Of a stretch of DNA of 64,000 bases, positions 34,752 through 46,900 are shown piece after piece. Location: NCBI GenBank assembly GCA_949825025.1, contig OX463781.1, forward strand, positions 32,005,221 to 32,069,220, given 5' to 3'. The notes under the pieces were generated by a model. It saw nothing but the letters and a program-made list of their open reading frames with translations, ran no database searches and was not told where the DNA came from. Positions within the stretch are counted from its first letter, which is position 1. Each line of letters begins with the position of its first letter. This stretch comes from Siphlonurus alternatus (taxonomy: Eukaryota > Arthropoda > Insecta > Ephemeroptera > Siphlonuridae). A program made the position numbers and the translations under genes.

Positions 34752-35362
34752 AAATTCTTGCATGAAATGGTGTTTTTATATTTTCTGCCAATTTCAATTA
34801 TTCCATGCGCTCCTGTACGTTTGTATCTCAGACAAGTGTGTATTTGTTTGTCTAGTCAATCGATCAGTGTCATTTGATGACAATTACAGTGTTTATTCTT
34901 ATTATTAAGCTGATAACTTGAACCAAAACTCTGCACATGCATATATTTAATATGCACAATTGTAGCAGAATTAACTTAATTAATTGTACAAGTGCCATTT
35001 GTAAAAACTTTTAATTTACGTAATAAATTTTTTAATGAAAACCAAATTCTAAAATATTTATTTATTTTCGTGTGCAACGTATAATACATAGTTTTTCTCG
35101 ATCTGCGTTAATTTAAGGGCTATAAAGTTATGTAATAATTAATTTAAAATTAAGTAGCGTGGTCTGGCAAAATATTATAAAATAGAATTATTAATTTGAC
35201 CATGCACATGCACGTGTACGCGGTGTATGCAGCAACTCACATTTTTCACTCCAGAAACAGCTTCTGAACTCTTTCACCCCTTCTTAATATGTGAAGCGAT
35301 TTATGAATGTTTTTGTTTTTTCTTTCTTTTTTTTTTTTTTCAATTGTGTTGTGTACTTATTC
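32922..35362 (+). other. 3'UTR and downstream intergenic DNA of the zinc-finger gene
   Basis: AT-rich without coding features. AATAAA candidates occur near 33,326, 34,524 and 35,021. A segment of about 40 bp at 34,337-34,382 is an inverted copy of 28,257-28,297 (TTGACGAACAACAGT). Confidence 0.45.
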
Positions 35363-36171
35363 CAGAGCGTACTTGAGTAGGAGGCCAAAACCCAGCCGGC
35401 GCGATCGTCATCTGTCGAGACATTAGCCGCGTTAGCCGTCCGGAATTTAAAAAAATAACATGCAATGTAATCGGGAGGAAATATTTTTTTTTAAATATTT
35501 ACTTGATATTAACGAAGGTGTCGTGTAGTGCGATAATACTTCAATGTAGTCTCCCGTTTGCTAATTATTTTATTTAGTTCATAAATATCATACTTCTTGA
35601 GAAATAAGACGTACGGTAAAGTTAGGGCGGGAACTTGGCTCTATCTTCCAAGCTTTAGTAATGTATCATGACGTCACGACATATTGAAAATACAAAAGTA
35701 CTTGAATCAACTTTCATACATTATTTTCGATGTAGTAAATAACTTTACTTGATATATACAAAGTATAGAAAATGCAATTAAGTAAAGTGTAAGTCACTAG
35801 CTATGCATCATGAAGAAAGGCTTTCAATGTTCATATGACGTCATCGCCAGTAAACTGACTTTTATTACTTCGCGCATGCCGGCGCATGCGCAGATGTAAC
35901 AGAAGTAGCAGAAGTCGGGTTCATAAAAGTTTAATTTAAGTGTATTAATATTGTTTTTGCGTGAAAAAAAAGGTTGTCCAGTAAGATTAAACTATATTAG
36001 AGTTAAACTTGTTTCATTTTGAAAACTCTAGCATACAGCGTAAAATTGTCGTAAACCGCGACCAAAGTGAAGCCCTCTCCCATTTGATTACACGCAAACC
36101 TGCTGCTCAGTAGGACGGCTATTGAAAAGTGGGCGCGGTCGTGTTGTGGCCTCCTAATCAAGTTCGCTCTG
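35363..36171. mobile_element. 809-bp hAT-like MITE with 7-bp target duplication
   Basis: The direct repeat CTTATTC flanks the element (35,356-35,362 and 36,172-36,178). The termini are CAGAGCGTACTTGAGTAG and its near-complement ending CAAGTTCGCTCTG. CAG-starting inverted ends fit hAT. Inside are two TGACGTCA sites and an NRF1-like GCGCATGCGC near 35,885. Confidence 0.75.
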
Positions 36172-36503
36172 CTTATTCTATTACTGCATGTTCTATTACT
36201 TGATTGATTTATTAAGAGATCATGATTTTAAAGTAATCATCTGCCTTAGGAAATTAACTTACTCTTTCTTTTAATTAGTGATAAATTTACTGAAAAACAA
36301 AAAATTCAATCTCTGGTAATAATGGATGAATTGTAATTACTTCATGCTGGTAATATATTATATGATATTTTTTCATTACACATTACATGAAAAATGAATT
36401 AAAATATATGCATGTGGGATTTGAAATTGTTGCAATACATATAATGAATATATAAAGTTAAATAATAAATGTTGTAGAAAATATTATGTCAAGATTATCA
36501 CAA

Positions 36504-37660
36504 TGGAGTACCGACCTCAAAATTTTTTATTGCAGAAATGGATAGAGGGTGCAAAGTTATGCTACTCTGATTTTTTTCAGATTGTTTAGGGATTGGGAAG
36601 TATTGCTAAAAAGTTTTGGCGAGGTCGGGTTCGAACCCCCGGCCGCGCCCAGGGAAACCCTACCCCAGGCCCCAGGGCCCTGCCTACCCCGTTTCGGCAC
36701 TACCAACAGCGCTCCTAGCGGGAATTTTGGGAAGCTTCTTTAAAAACAATTTGCCGCGTTTTCTGACCGTTCTTCGTGCCATCGCTTCGTGCTGTAAGAA
36801 TTTTTTTCCTGGAATATTTATAGACTAATGATTAAAAAAATAATAATAATAAATAAAAAAAAAAGAAAAAAAAAAGATAAGTTGACATAAATTCACATTT
36901 TAAATTTTTATCCAAGTAAATAAACGATTTACTATTGTCTTTCTTGAAATGAAATGAAATAATCTTTATTTAGCTTTCGCTATTCAGTACAAATATAGTT
37001 TATATATTGTTTTAATTAAACAATATAAAACAAGTGGTTCATAAAATTTATGATAGTTCATAGAATTTTATGCCTACAGAGAAGACTAAATATTATAATA
37101 ATATCATATTTATTTTTACTTTTATTCTGAAGTATAGATGATGTTATTTGCTAAATAATGCTCAGAATTATTCATTTCATAGTGTAATAATGTAATAATA
37201 ATTAATATATGCTGAAAATATAATATTAAAGATAAGCAAAAAGCGTCAGGGAGAAAAAACTTTTTGTACGTGTTTGTATAAAGCGACATAATTTCGAGTT
37301 AATTGTCATAATATACAAACCATATACTGCATGACGTATATTATACACAGTGGCCATGCAATTATATTATAATATATATACGTTTTAAAAAATAAAGTCT
37401 CCAAAGATCTTCGTTTTCTCAGTGACGTGAACCATATATGCGTGTAAATTGTACATGTTGCATGGACCAACCAAGTTAAATGCAAAGTAATTAATATACT
37501 GTGATTAAAATATATGTGTAATATTATAATTATAATATGCATACATATTATTTCTTTAAATAAAAGATAATACTTGTGAACATATCTTCAATATAATGAT
37601 CAAGGACCGTTCATCCAAATAATTTATTTAGAAACAACTTAGCTAGTATATATATATATA
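36504..37660. repeat. Left arm of a large inverted repeat (outer element)
   Basis: Begins with the AATGGAGTACCGACCTC terminus. It continues through a B-box-like GGGTTCGAACCCCC (about 36,627), GCTCCTAGCGGGAATTTTGG, and AT-rich sequence to a (TA)n tract. The right arm at 55,695-57,893 is its reverse complement in the same order. No protein is encoded. Confidence 0.85.
36948..37077 (-). mobile_element. Retroposon 3' tail inserted in left arm only
   Basis: The right arm of the same inverted repeat runs straight from CTTTCTTGA to GAGAAGAC. The left arm has about 130 bp between them. The insert ends on the minus strand in AATAAAGATTATTTCATTTC, a LINE-style tail. Confidence 0.7.
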
Positions 37661-37664
37661 AAAA

Positions 37665-37711
<47 letters not shown>

Positions 37712-37859
37712 GTGTGTTTGTGTGTGTATACAATGCATTGAGCTCTCTAGCTCTCCAAAAGTCGTAAGTGCAATAATGTTCATATTTTATATAATATATA
37801 ATATAAAATTAATTTATAAAATTCAAAGCCACAACAAAATAAGTCTCAAGTAAAAAAAA

Positions 37860-37947
37860 ATATGGGAAATGTATGGGAAAAAATATGGTTATTGTATGGT
37901 TTATCCCATACAATAACCATATTTTTTCCCATACATTTCCCATACAA
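37860..37947. repeat. Terminal hairpin of the CMC element
   Basis: TATGGGAAATGTATGGG and the following TATGGTTATTGTATGG are mirrored immediately afterwards as CCATACAATAACCATA and CCCATACATTTCCCATA. The stem is about 40 bp with a tiny loop. The right end lacks such a hairpin. Confidence 0.85.
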
Positions 37948-38589
37948 AATATGGTCTAAAAGCTGGGAAAAATGACCGAAAATACGATATTTTTGACCAT
38001 ATTTTTCAACACAATGGTATGGTCAAAATATGGTCAAGAAGCTGGGTATGACTATACCAGTTTTCGACCTCCACCCCCACCCCATATTTTGCCACCACCA
38101 TTGTATGGTCAAAGTATGGGGTATTTAAATGTAATTTAATTATATTTATAATTCAATAAACTATATATTAATTAAATAAAGAGCTGCATGATTTTTTTCA
38201 TTTTCATTATTAAAAATTTATTGTCATTAAAAAAAGTACAATTTACAACATACAGTTTGAGCCGTTGGAGAGCATGATAACACTTATTTACTGCATGAAT
38301 TCAATCCCAGTACAGAAAATTACCCGGCCTTTAAATTAATTGTCAATTATAATATAGAAATTAATAGACATGTTCATCATTTATAAAAAAATGTGAATAT
38401 TTCCTTCTTTTAAGTATAAATAGGAAATATTACTAGAAACAGGCACTTTATTAATATATATTTACAATTAATATTATTATAAAGAAGGTAGAAATCATAA
38501 AACATGTAATCAGCTTATTTTATAGTCATCACTTAATTATTAAATTTAATTCCAACAGAGCACCAGTTAATTTCAATTAGCATAATAAA

Positions 38590-39300
38590 AAATTTGACAA
38601 TATCCGTTTTTATAACAAATCAATGTGGACAAATGCAGACTAAATATAAGTGTAACACTTAATTATTAAACTTATTTAAGTAGAGAAAATACCCGTTTTT
38701 ATAACACAATTAAATCAATGTAGACAAATTCAGAATAAAATAAATATTAGTGTGTATAGCACTTAATTATTAAACACAATTCAAGCAGGATAAAAAATGC
38801 CCGGTTATAGAACAAATAAATATTGAAAAATTCATACTAAATATTCACTTAAGGTTAAGGTAAACACGGATCAGCTGATCGATGTAATACCAATTGATTA
38901 ACATGTAAACCTTAACAACCTCATTTTTTTTTTAGGGACAGTCCTTAGCACTAAAAAGCCGCAGAAAAAAATTCAAAAAAATTGGAGGAGCAGATTTTTT
39001 TAATTAATTATTTTGGCTCTTTATGGGAAAGCCCTATATTAAAAAAAGCTTTCATTAAAAAAATTGGAACGAATTGGTTTCAAATTTCTCTTTCCGGCTT
39101 TTAGGTACTAAAATCTGTTTCTTGTAAAAATTTCACAATTTTTGTGTGTCTCTTAAGGTTCACATGTTAATCAAATGGGACTACATTGATCAGCTGATCC
39201 ATGTTACCTTCCCCTTAATTATTTAACTTCATTCAAGAAAAGAAAATACCCGTTTTTATACAAAAAAATGGACAATATCAGAGCAAATATAGTCATACTT
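38590..39300. repeat. Subterminal ~110-120-bp tandem repeats in the CMC element
   Basis: Units containing ACCCGTTTTTATA, CAATGTGGACAAAT and CACTTAATTATTAAAC recur at about 38,605, 38,690, 38,800 and, beyond the inserted MITE, at 39,245. They could be transposase or cofactor binding sites; that is inference. Confidence 0.65.
38849..39218. mobile_element. TTAA-family palindromic MITE, member 4
   Basis: TTAA|GGTTAAGGTAAACACGG on the left and CCATGTTACCTTCCCC|TTAA on the right. The arms share GGATCAGCTGATCGATGTA and TTAACATGTAAACCTTA. It inserted within the subterminal tandem repeats of the CMC element. Confidence 0.82.
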
Positions 39301-39413
39301 ACTACACATGGCTCAAGTATATAGGGAAATACCCAGTAAAATAATAAAAAAATGGCTATACAATGTGAAAAACATGAATTTTCTTTTCTTCCGATATTTC
39401 ATAATTCATGATC

Positions 39414-39890
39414 ATGGGGTACTGACCGGTATTTGAGTTAAAGCAATACAAATAAAAAGTACTGTGAATTCTATGAAGTACGAGCCCTATCAGAGCATTC
39501 TACGACAATTTCCTAATTCACATGAATTTTTAAAACTTTTTTTCATGACATCATAGCATTGAATCGTAAATGGAAAAATGCATCAGTTAACACTGCTGAA
39601 ATGAAAAGTTATTGAGGTAGGAATTTGAAATCTTCATTACCGTGATTCTACCACCTTGCAAATGTAGTTTTGGTTTCAATATTAAGTCTGGGATTTGGCA
39701 ATGTTTACTGATCTATTTTCCCATTTAGGATTCAATGCTATGACGTCATTTTTGAGAGGTTTTAAAAATTCATATAAAATCAGGAAAGTGTCCTAAAATG
39801 CTGTAATAGGACTTGTTCTTCATAAAATTTCATCTTGAAATATTGACAAAAACTTGAAACTTTTTTTTTTTTTTTGGTCAGTACCCCATT
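39414..39890. mobile_element. MITE with ATGGGGTACTGACC termini
   Basis: The ends ATGGGGTACTGACC and GGTCAGTACCCCAT are exact inverted copies. The inner arms are partly palindromic (ATGACATCATAGCATTGA versus TCAATGCTATGACGTCAT). The terminus resembles the GGAGTACCGACCTC family at 27.9 and 36.5 kb. Confidence 0.75.
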
Positions 39891-39899
39891 CAACCACCC

Positions 39900-40942
39900 T
39901 TTAAACAACAAGAGGAACGTACTTTTAAAACTTAAGTATCATTGCACACATTAAGAAAGTTTACTTCAGGCAAAGATACAGGAAGGCTCCATACTGTCTC
40001 CGAAAATTTTTATTTGATAGAGTGTACATGGCACCCAATTAGTTGGTTATTAGTGAGCCCACTATAGCAGTTTACTGCGACATTAATTGCCAGTTTCTGC
40101 AATGTTGCACGTTTACATGAGATCAGAGTGGCATGCATCAGTGGTGTGCATGTGAGATCAGTGCGCAGCAATAGTGCTAATAAAAATTTAAGTCTTCAAA
40201 ATTCATGTTTCACCCGCTGGCATCAATGAGACCAATACCGACCAACCTTTTGTTCTTGTGTGTTATACTACTCCTATTTTTCTTAACCTGGATCTGTGCC
40301 TGAATATCATAAAAACCATTTTGAAATAGTCAATTCAAACAGTTTTATACAACATAAGGCCATAAAAATATTTTAAGTTGTGTACAAAAGTTATACAAAT
40401 AAAATATTAAAAAATAATTGAGCATATAACAAAGACTATTATTGTAATTAAGACACATTACCATTATTAAACAAGCAAAACTCTTAAAAAAACTGATTAA
40501 CGTCACATCAAGAAATTACAAGGTCACAAAATATTACACATATATAGGGAAATAGGGAGAACGGGTCTCCCAAAAAATTTGCTTTTAGTTGCCTTTTCTT
40601 GAAAAATAAGGAAATAAGTGTACATTCATAGTATAAGAAACATAATATATCAAATTGTTGATCATGATTAACAATGTGAAAATCATATTTTGATCCTGAC
40701 AGGGATCAGAATTAGCCCACGGATCAAATGGGATTAAAGACCAATGCACGTAAAGTTTATCTTATTATCTTGTTTCACAGATAACAACCTGTAGTGAAAA
40801 TGGTGTTTGATTCCATTTGATTGGCAAGTTTACTATATAATAATAAAAATAGTCATTAGTAAATCATAAGACACTTATCACTTAAGAGCAGACAGAGAAT
40901 TTGCAACATCCCAAGTTACAGTTGCATATTATTTTTCTCCAT
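39900..40942. other. 3' flank of the BEN-like gene inside the CMC element
   Basis: AT-rich noncoding sequence between the MITE and the stop codon of the minus-strand gene. I see no ORF or further repeat. Confidence 0.5.
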
Positions 40943-43900
40943 TCAATAATAATGCCATTGTCCATATTGTACACTATCAGCATAATTGGAAGTATTATAG
41001 GAACTACTGCTATACTCACAGTTTTCTGTCGAGACATTTTCTGGCGGGGCACCAGAGGAAGCTTGTGTTGGGTACATGGGTGATTGAGTCATCATGTAAG
41101 ATGACTCATAATTTGTTTGGTACATTGGTGATTGAGTTGCCATATTAGAGGATCCATAATTTGACATTGGCTGTAGCATTTGCAGAAGATTCCCTATTTG
41201 ATGACACAAAGCTGGAGGCAAATAACTAGAGCTATTGACAAGGCTTTTCCCTATCTCTGACAGTGAAGATTTGACTGCATCATTTTGAGTGGAACTTAAT
41301 GGTAGTGTATTTTTGTCACCAGCGGCATTGGAGGGGTTGGACGACAGCCCACTATTAGTAGAATTTACATTGGTTGTTATTTGGTGTACTGGGTCATTAG
41401 GTGGGAGTATGTGGCTTCTGGTCTCAAGGCTTTTGTCTTTAGGAGGGATCTGACAAGTGTCTGCAGGTATCTGGCAATCTTGTGGGTTCAAGCAGTTACC
41501 GCCGTCAAGATTTTCCCTGGCGCCTCGAGTTTCAGGACATGTTTCAGGCAAGCTGTTTGACAAAAAAGCAGTATGTTGTAATTCTCTGCTATTTCAGGTA
41601 CTAAATAAAACTTTTTCCCTCTACTTCAGCTCATTGAGGTGTAAACATAAATTTGTATAGAAAAAAAATTATTATATATATTTATAATGAATAATAATAA
41701 TAATGCTAATTATGTTAAGAAAGAATTAGAGGCAACTAAAAAGCCTCCAATAAAGAAGCAGTATTTATTAATAAAGTTATTAGGTTAAAAATAGTTCAAC
41801 AAATTAAAAAAAATCACAATCTACACACATTTTTTAACAATAAAAATATAATATTAATATATATACAAAGGAAGTTATAAGTTTATTTATTATTACCTGC
41901 TGTCTTCATTTTCTCCCTCCTCATCGACACTTTCCATCCGAGTCTCGTCATCACTAGTCGGACGTGAAGCCTGACTAGAAGTATCCGAAGAAACACTTGA
42001 CCGGACGTCATCGATGATGGGAGTGTTTCTGAAAATTTAAATTTGTTGTAAATCAAATGAAGGTACTGAGCACCTTTTGACCTAGTCATTCCAATTAACA
42101 CAATTTGAAGAACAATAACTAACCCGTCACAGCATGTATCTGAAGAGTTATATATAATTTTGATAATTTTATAGTGTTCACTTCTCACATAGAAAATTTA
42201 TAGGAGTAAAACAATACTTTTTTTTAATTACCTTCCACGAATTGAGATATAGATTGCTTATATAATTACCTGTCAGCTATTTTGCTACTTTTCTCTCGCC
42301 CCTCATCCACTGCGGTACCCTCAAATGCCGACAAATGACTTGAAAACTCCATCACTTCTTGGTCCTCTGTACTCGCTTTCTTAAGATTGGCAGCCTTCGA
42401 CTGGTGAGACGCTGATGACCTGCGCAATATATATATTTTTCTAAACCTTGAATTGCATATGTTCAGAGATGAAAAAAAAAAAGAAGGAAAAGAAAGAAAA
42501 ATATGGAGAGTAGATAACTGAAATAGAATGTTTTTTACATACACATTCTTGACATACACAAGTATGTGTATGTGTTTTTTACATACACAAGTAAATATAA
42601 GTGCGTCGTGAAAACCAAACAACAATTTATTACAACGGGCAAAGGGCAAGAATTTCAACTTACTTCTTGTTTTTCTTCCGAGAGTTGTCGATAGATTGGC
42701 CTGCAGTAACATTAGTCTTTTTCCTAAGCTGCGCAGCAAGTTGGGTGTATAGCATAATAAAGCTGCCCTTCTCACCGCGTTTTCTACCAAGTCCATAAGG
42801 CTTTTCCTTGAATATCTTCCAACAAAGACCTATAACAAAGATTTTTCTCATTGTTATTATTAGTTTTTTTTTATCAAACCCTATTGGGTACTTCTACTTA
42901 CATACTACATTTAAACCCAGAACCTTATGAAACCCTATCTTAAGCATTTCGCGAGATCTTCTGCAACAGGGGCGGCCACCGCCTTGCAATCCATCCCGCC
43001 ATTTGCATGTGATTGAGGGAAACGTGGAAACCTCAGTCAGGATGGACGCTACAGCTTTTGTTAGTGAACCGAAAATGCAATATGATCCAAATCAAGGGGA
43101 ACCACATGAAAAAAAGTCGCAACGATTTACTTCTGAGAGGAAAACATAAGACTTAGTCAAGCGCACTGCGCCACACCTCCCACAAATATTTTTTATTCAA
43201 GACATTGATATTGATGATTAATGATTAATCATATGATAAGTTAAGAATACGAGACAGCTAACTGATTTCATAAGAATTTAGACAAAGGCCTATGAAATTT
43301 ACAGTTAGATCTATTTACAGTAAACTACGTGCATTAAAGAAAATAAATTACCTGCGATTGCCCGAAATACCGCATTGCCAGTTGCTGTTTCTGACAATTT
43401 CTTGCCTGAATTTTTAACTATAAAGTCTGTTCCCAATTTAGCACACAACATCAAACGTGCCAGCTGATTCGTAGATGTTGATTTATGTATTGCATCCTCC
43501 CTCGCCGCAGCACTTATATACACCCCCGGAACAGCTTCATGAATCAAAACCTAAAATAAAGAAAACGATTTTTGTAAAAAATGTATATGTTGCTAACTCA
43601 TTAAATTACCAATTAATTAATATTATTTTGTATGCATAAAAAAAATATATTGTTTTTTGACAACAATTTTATGACAATTTTTTTTATTATTATTTTCTTT
43701 TTCTTTTTTTTTTTTTTTTTGCTAGATTTGATTTTACTAGGAAATTACAACGGTATTTTACCACTTTATATGTAATGTACTAGTGCAAAATGTTGACTTG
43801 TAAAATATCCAAATTCTCCTTTCTTTTTTCTTTTTGTTTCAGCACAATTGTATTCTTTTTAATCGGATAACCTAACCTATAGTGTGGTTTTTGAATAAAT

Positions 43901-46900
43901 ATAATAAATAAATAAATGAATTGTAGTGTGTAGTGATGTTGGTAAATCAAAATAAATAACGAGAGAAATAAATAAATAAACAGATAAAATAATAAAAATG
44001 AGTACTGTATATATAAATAATTTTATACGTTTGACACCTAAACAGCCCAGCTGTTTTAGCTCTAACTTCAACAATGACAATTTTTTGATAACGATAAACT
44101 TTTTTGTTAGCATAGTACTGATTATAAGAATATAAAAAAAAACTCACTTGTTCACTCTCCACCGGTGGACAAATCCGATCAGCGAAAGCTCGTACACAAA
44201 TAAATCTCTCCTCAGAAGACGCTACAAAAATATATTCAAAATTTAAAACAATTTAAAGTATTTTCAGGGCGAGGAGAGGAGGGAAAGACAGACACATACC
44301 CTTTGATAGAACTTCCTCATTTAAAGATTTTAGCGGAGACCATATTTTATATTGTTCGTCCTTTTCTTGTTGATCTGGGCTCAAAGGTTCTAAAATACTG
44401 CGATCTGCTGGCAACAAATTCATCTGACTCTCAGGCATTCTGAGATTTGCAGTCTTTGATTGAAGTACTTGGACATCAGTATTTTGTTGCCTATCTGGCA
44501 AAGTGCCCACATTATTTTTACTCAGCACCTGGGCTGTTTTGCTGATAGTCTGAGGGACATTGCTATTCCTACTTGAGTGGGCTTTCATATATAATGTTTG
44601 CTCAATAGGTAAAGCTTTACGAACAGTTGAGTGGGAGGGCTGCACTGTTTTACTAATAGGTTTAGGACCCATTCTACTCAAAATTGGGTGAGATGTGTTC
44701 TGACTAGTTGAGGGAGGTGGACAAACAGTTTTGGTAACAGTTTGAGTACCTGATTTACTATATTTTGACATTGTGGTGTTTGCTCTATTTTGGGCAATGG
44801 GAGGACGGTTGCTTGGAGGAACCATATCTTTTCTTGACATCTTTGTTTTTTTGTGAATGGAATTTGTTTTTTGTAAGCCACCATTGGAAGAAGACTCTAC
44901 ATTAGAAAAAATGTCATTCATGTCTGTGAGGTTGTAGGGATCAAGATTGGTCTTTGCTTTCTTCACCCTAGTGGGACCTTTATTTTCTTGCACTTTTCTA
45001 GTAGGATTTTGAACTTTATTTGGGGTCATTTCATTATCGTCACTTGTCATGTCAGAATCTTCGCGCTCAGATCTGGATGCTGAAATCATATAAATAATAA
45101 AAATTAATATGTATCACGAAAATTTGCATTAAAAGGAAAACTATAAAAAATTGCATTGATCCGGAACATGATTCCCCTATCATCCCATTCAAATATATAA
45201 ATGGCCTTATCCGGGTATATGGGGGAAAATAGAAAGATCTGGATCCCATTTTAAGTACCCTCCCCAAGAAAATAAAAATATTGAATATCCGGATATATTA
45301 GCTTAAAACGTAAGGGGGTCCAGTCTCTTCTATAGACACGTCAAACTTTGTATTTTTCTGAAAATGTTGTATTTTTCTGAAAATTTTGTTTATTCAGCCT
45401 TCATCTTTTTACATCAGCAGCTTCATTTTTTTTTTTAAACTGCTTAACATTTATAATTTTAAAAATACAGTAGTGAGCATTTTTATATAGATTTTTTTTT
45501 CTAAAAACAGTTTAAAATATATTCTATAGAGTCTATAGTGGAATAAAAACTAAAAAACTTCATAAAAAGATTCACATTAAAAAAGGTTGTTTCCGAGTCA
45601 TTTAAAGTGGAGTGAGTGATTTCATTTCTTTTTTTATATTTTATTTTCCAAAAACAGTTTAACTCGCCTTCTATTGAGAAATGAAAACCATCTCAAATAG
45701 CTTCACCACAAAAAAATTCCCAAAGTTGGTGTTTAGGAGGCCTTCAACATGCATCCTTATGGAACAGAAAACAACTTTTTACTCCAACTTCTTCTGAACT
45801 ATGGTACAAGTTAAAAAATATGTACGTAATCTATGATGAATAGTCCAGGAATATTAAGTTATGAGGTGGACAAAATTAGATTAAAGCTGAAACTTGGTAC
45901 ACATGTTCCTGGGAACCATCTAAAGCATCCCTGAAAAGTCCCCTAAAATCCGATTTCCGCTAACCGTGAAAACCGGGTTTTTGCCCGGGACACTTGATAT
46001 TTTCAAAACTCATTAATTTCTTTGCATGTAAGCATTTCACATGGCTACTGAAAGCATTAATTTACAACCAGTGCCATAATTATTAATGTCAGAAACGACC
46101 GGGATGGATTTCGAAAATATAGTGCCCGAAATTCCAGTCACAATGGGCTTACGGGGTGTAATTTTTTTACTGGCTCAATCAAACAAGGAGGTCGAAAAAT
46201 ATCCCTTTGATTTTTTGTGATTTTTTTTAGCACTGCATCATACCTAGAATGGAGATTAAAAATGTCTCCTGACCTGGAGGCTCCATCCGCAACGCCTATG
46301 ACGTCATTACATTCTTTGGTTCAACTATATAACACTTGTAAAAAATTATTGCATTGTTGCTTGTTTATTAAAAATAATAATTTGTTTCCATAGCAACGTG
46401 TTTGTTTAGAAACATAATATAGTTGACCCAAAGAATGAAATTGATAAACTTATTTTTTTCTTTTGTAATTATAACTATCCATATATAGAAGTCGACAGTT
46501 GATGGCACTAACAATCAAGAATTTGGCTAAATTTGAAATATAAATATATTCTACAGTAATAATCAAATATCTCTGTATATTATGTATCATATTAAGAGGA
46601 AATAAATTTTGGGATGGGGGTTACCCCCCCCCCCCGCCCCAAGGTACGTACTATACCTTGCCTTTACTCACCCTGCATCATCAATGTATTTTCTGTAAAA
46701 TAAAAAACTGTTTTTAAAACTTGAGAATTATTTTTGGGGTAGGGCAAAATTTTCGGGGGGGGGTTATAGGAATCATAAGGGTAATTACCATTCTGTTAAT
46801 TAAGTTTTCTTAAACTTACGAAAACTTAAGTTTTCCTACTTTTCGTAGGAAAAGCAATACCTGACATTCTGTAGCATATAATACGTATATGATCCAACAC

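Noticed and set aside
44678..44884. 68-codon minus-strand ORF in another frame
   Set aside because: Shadow of the second exon of the BEN-like gene.
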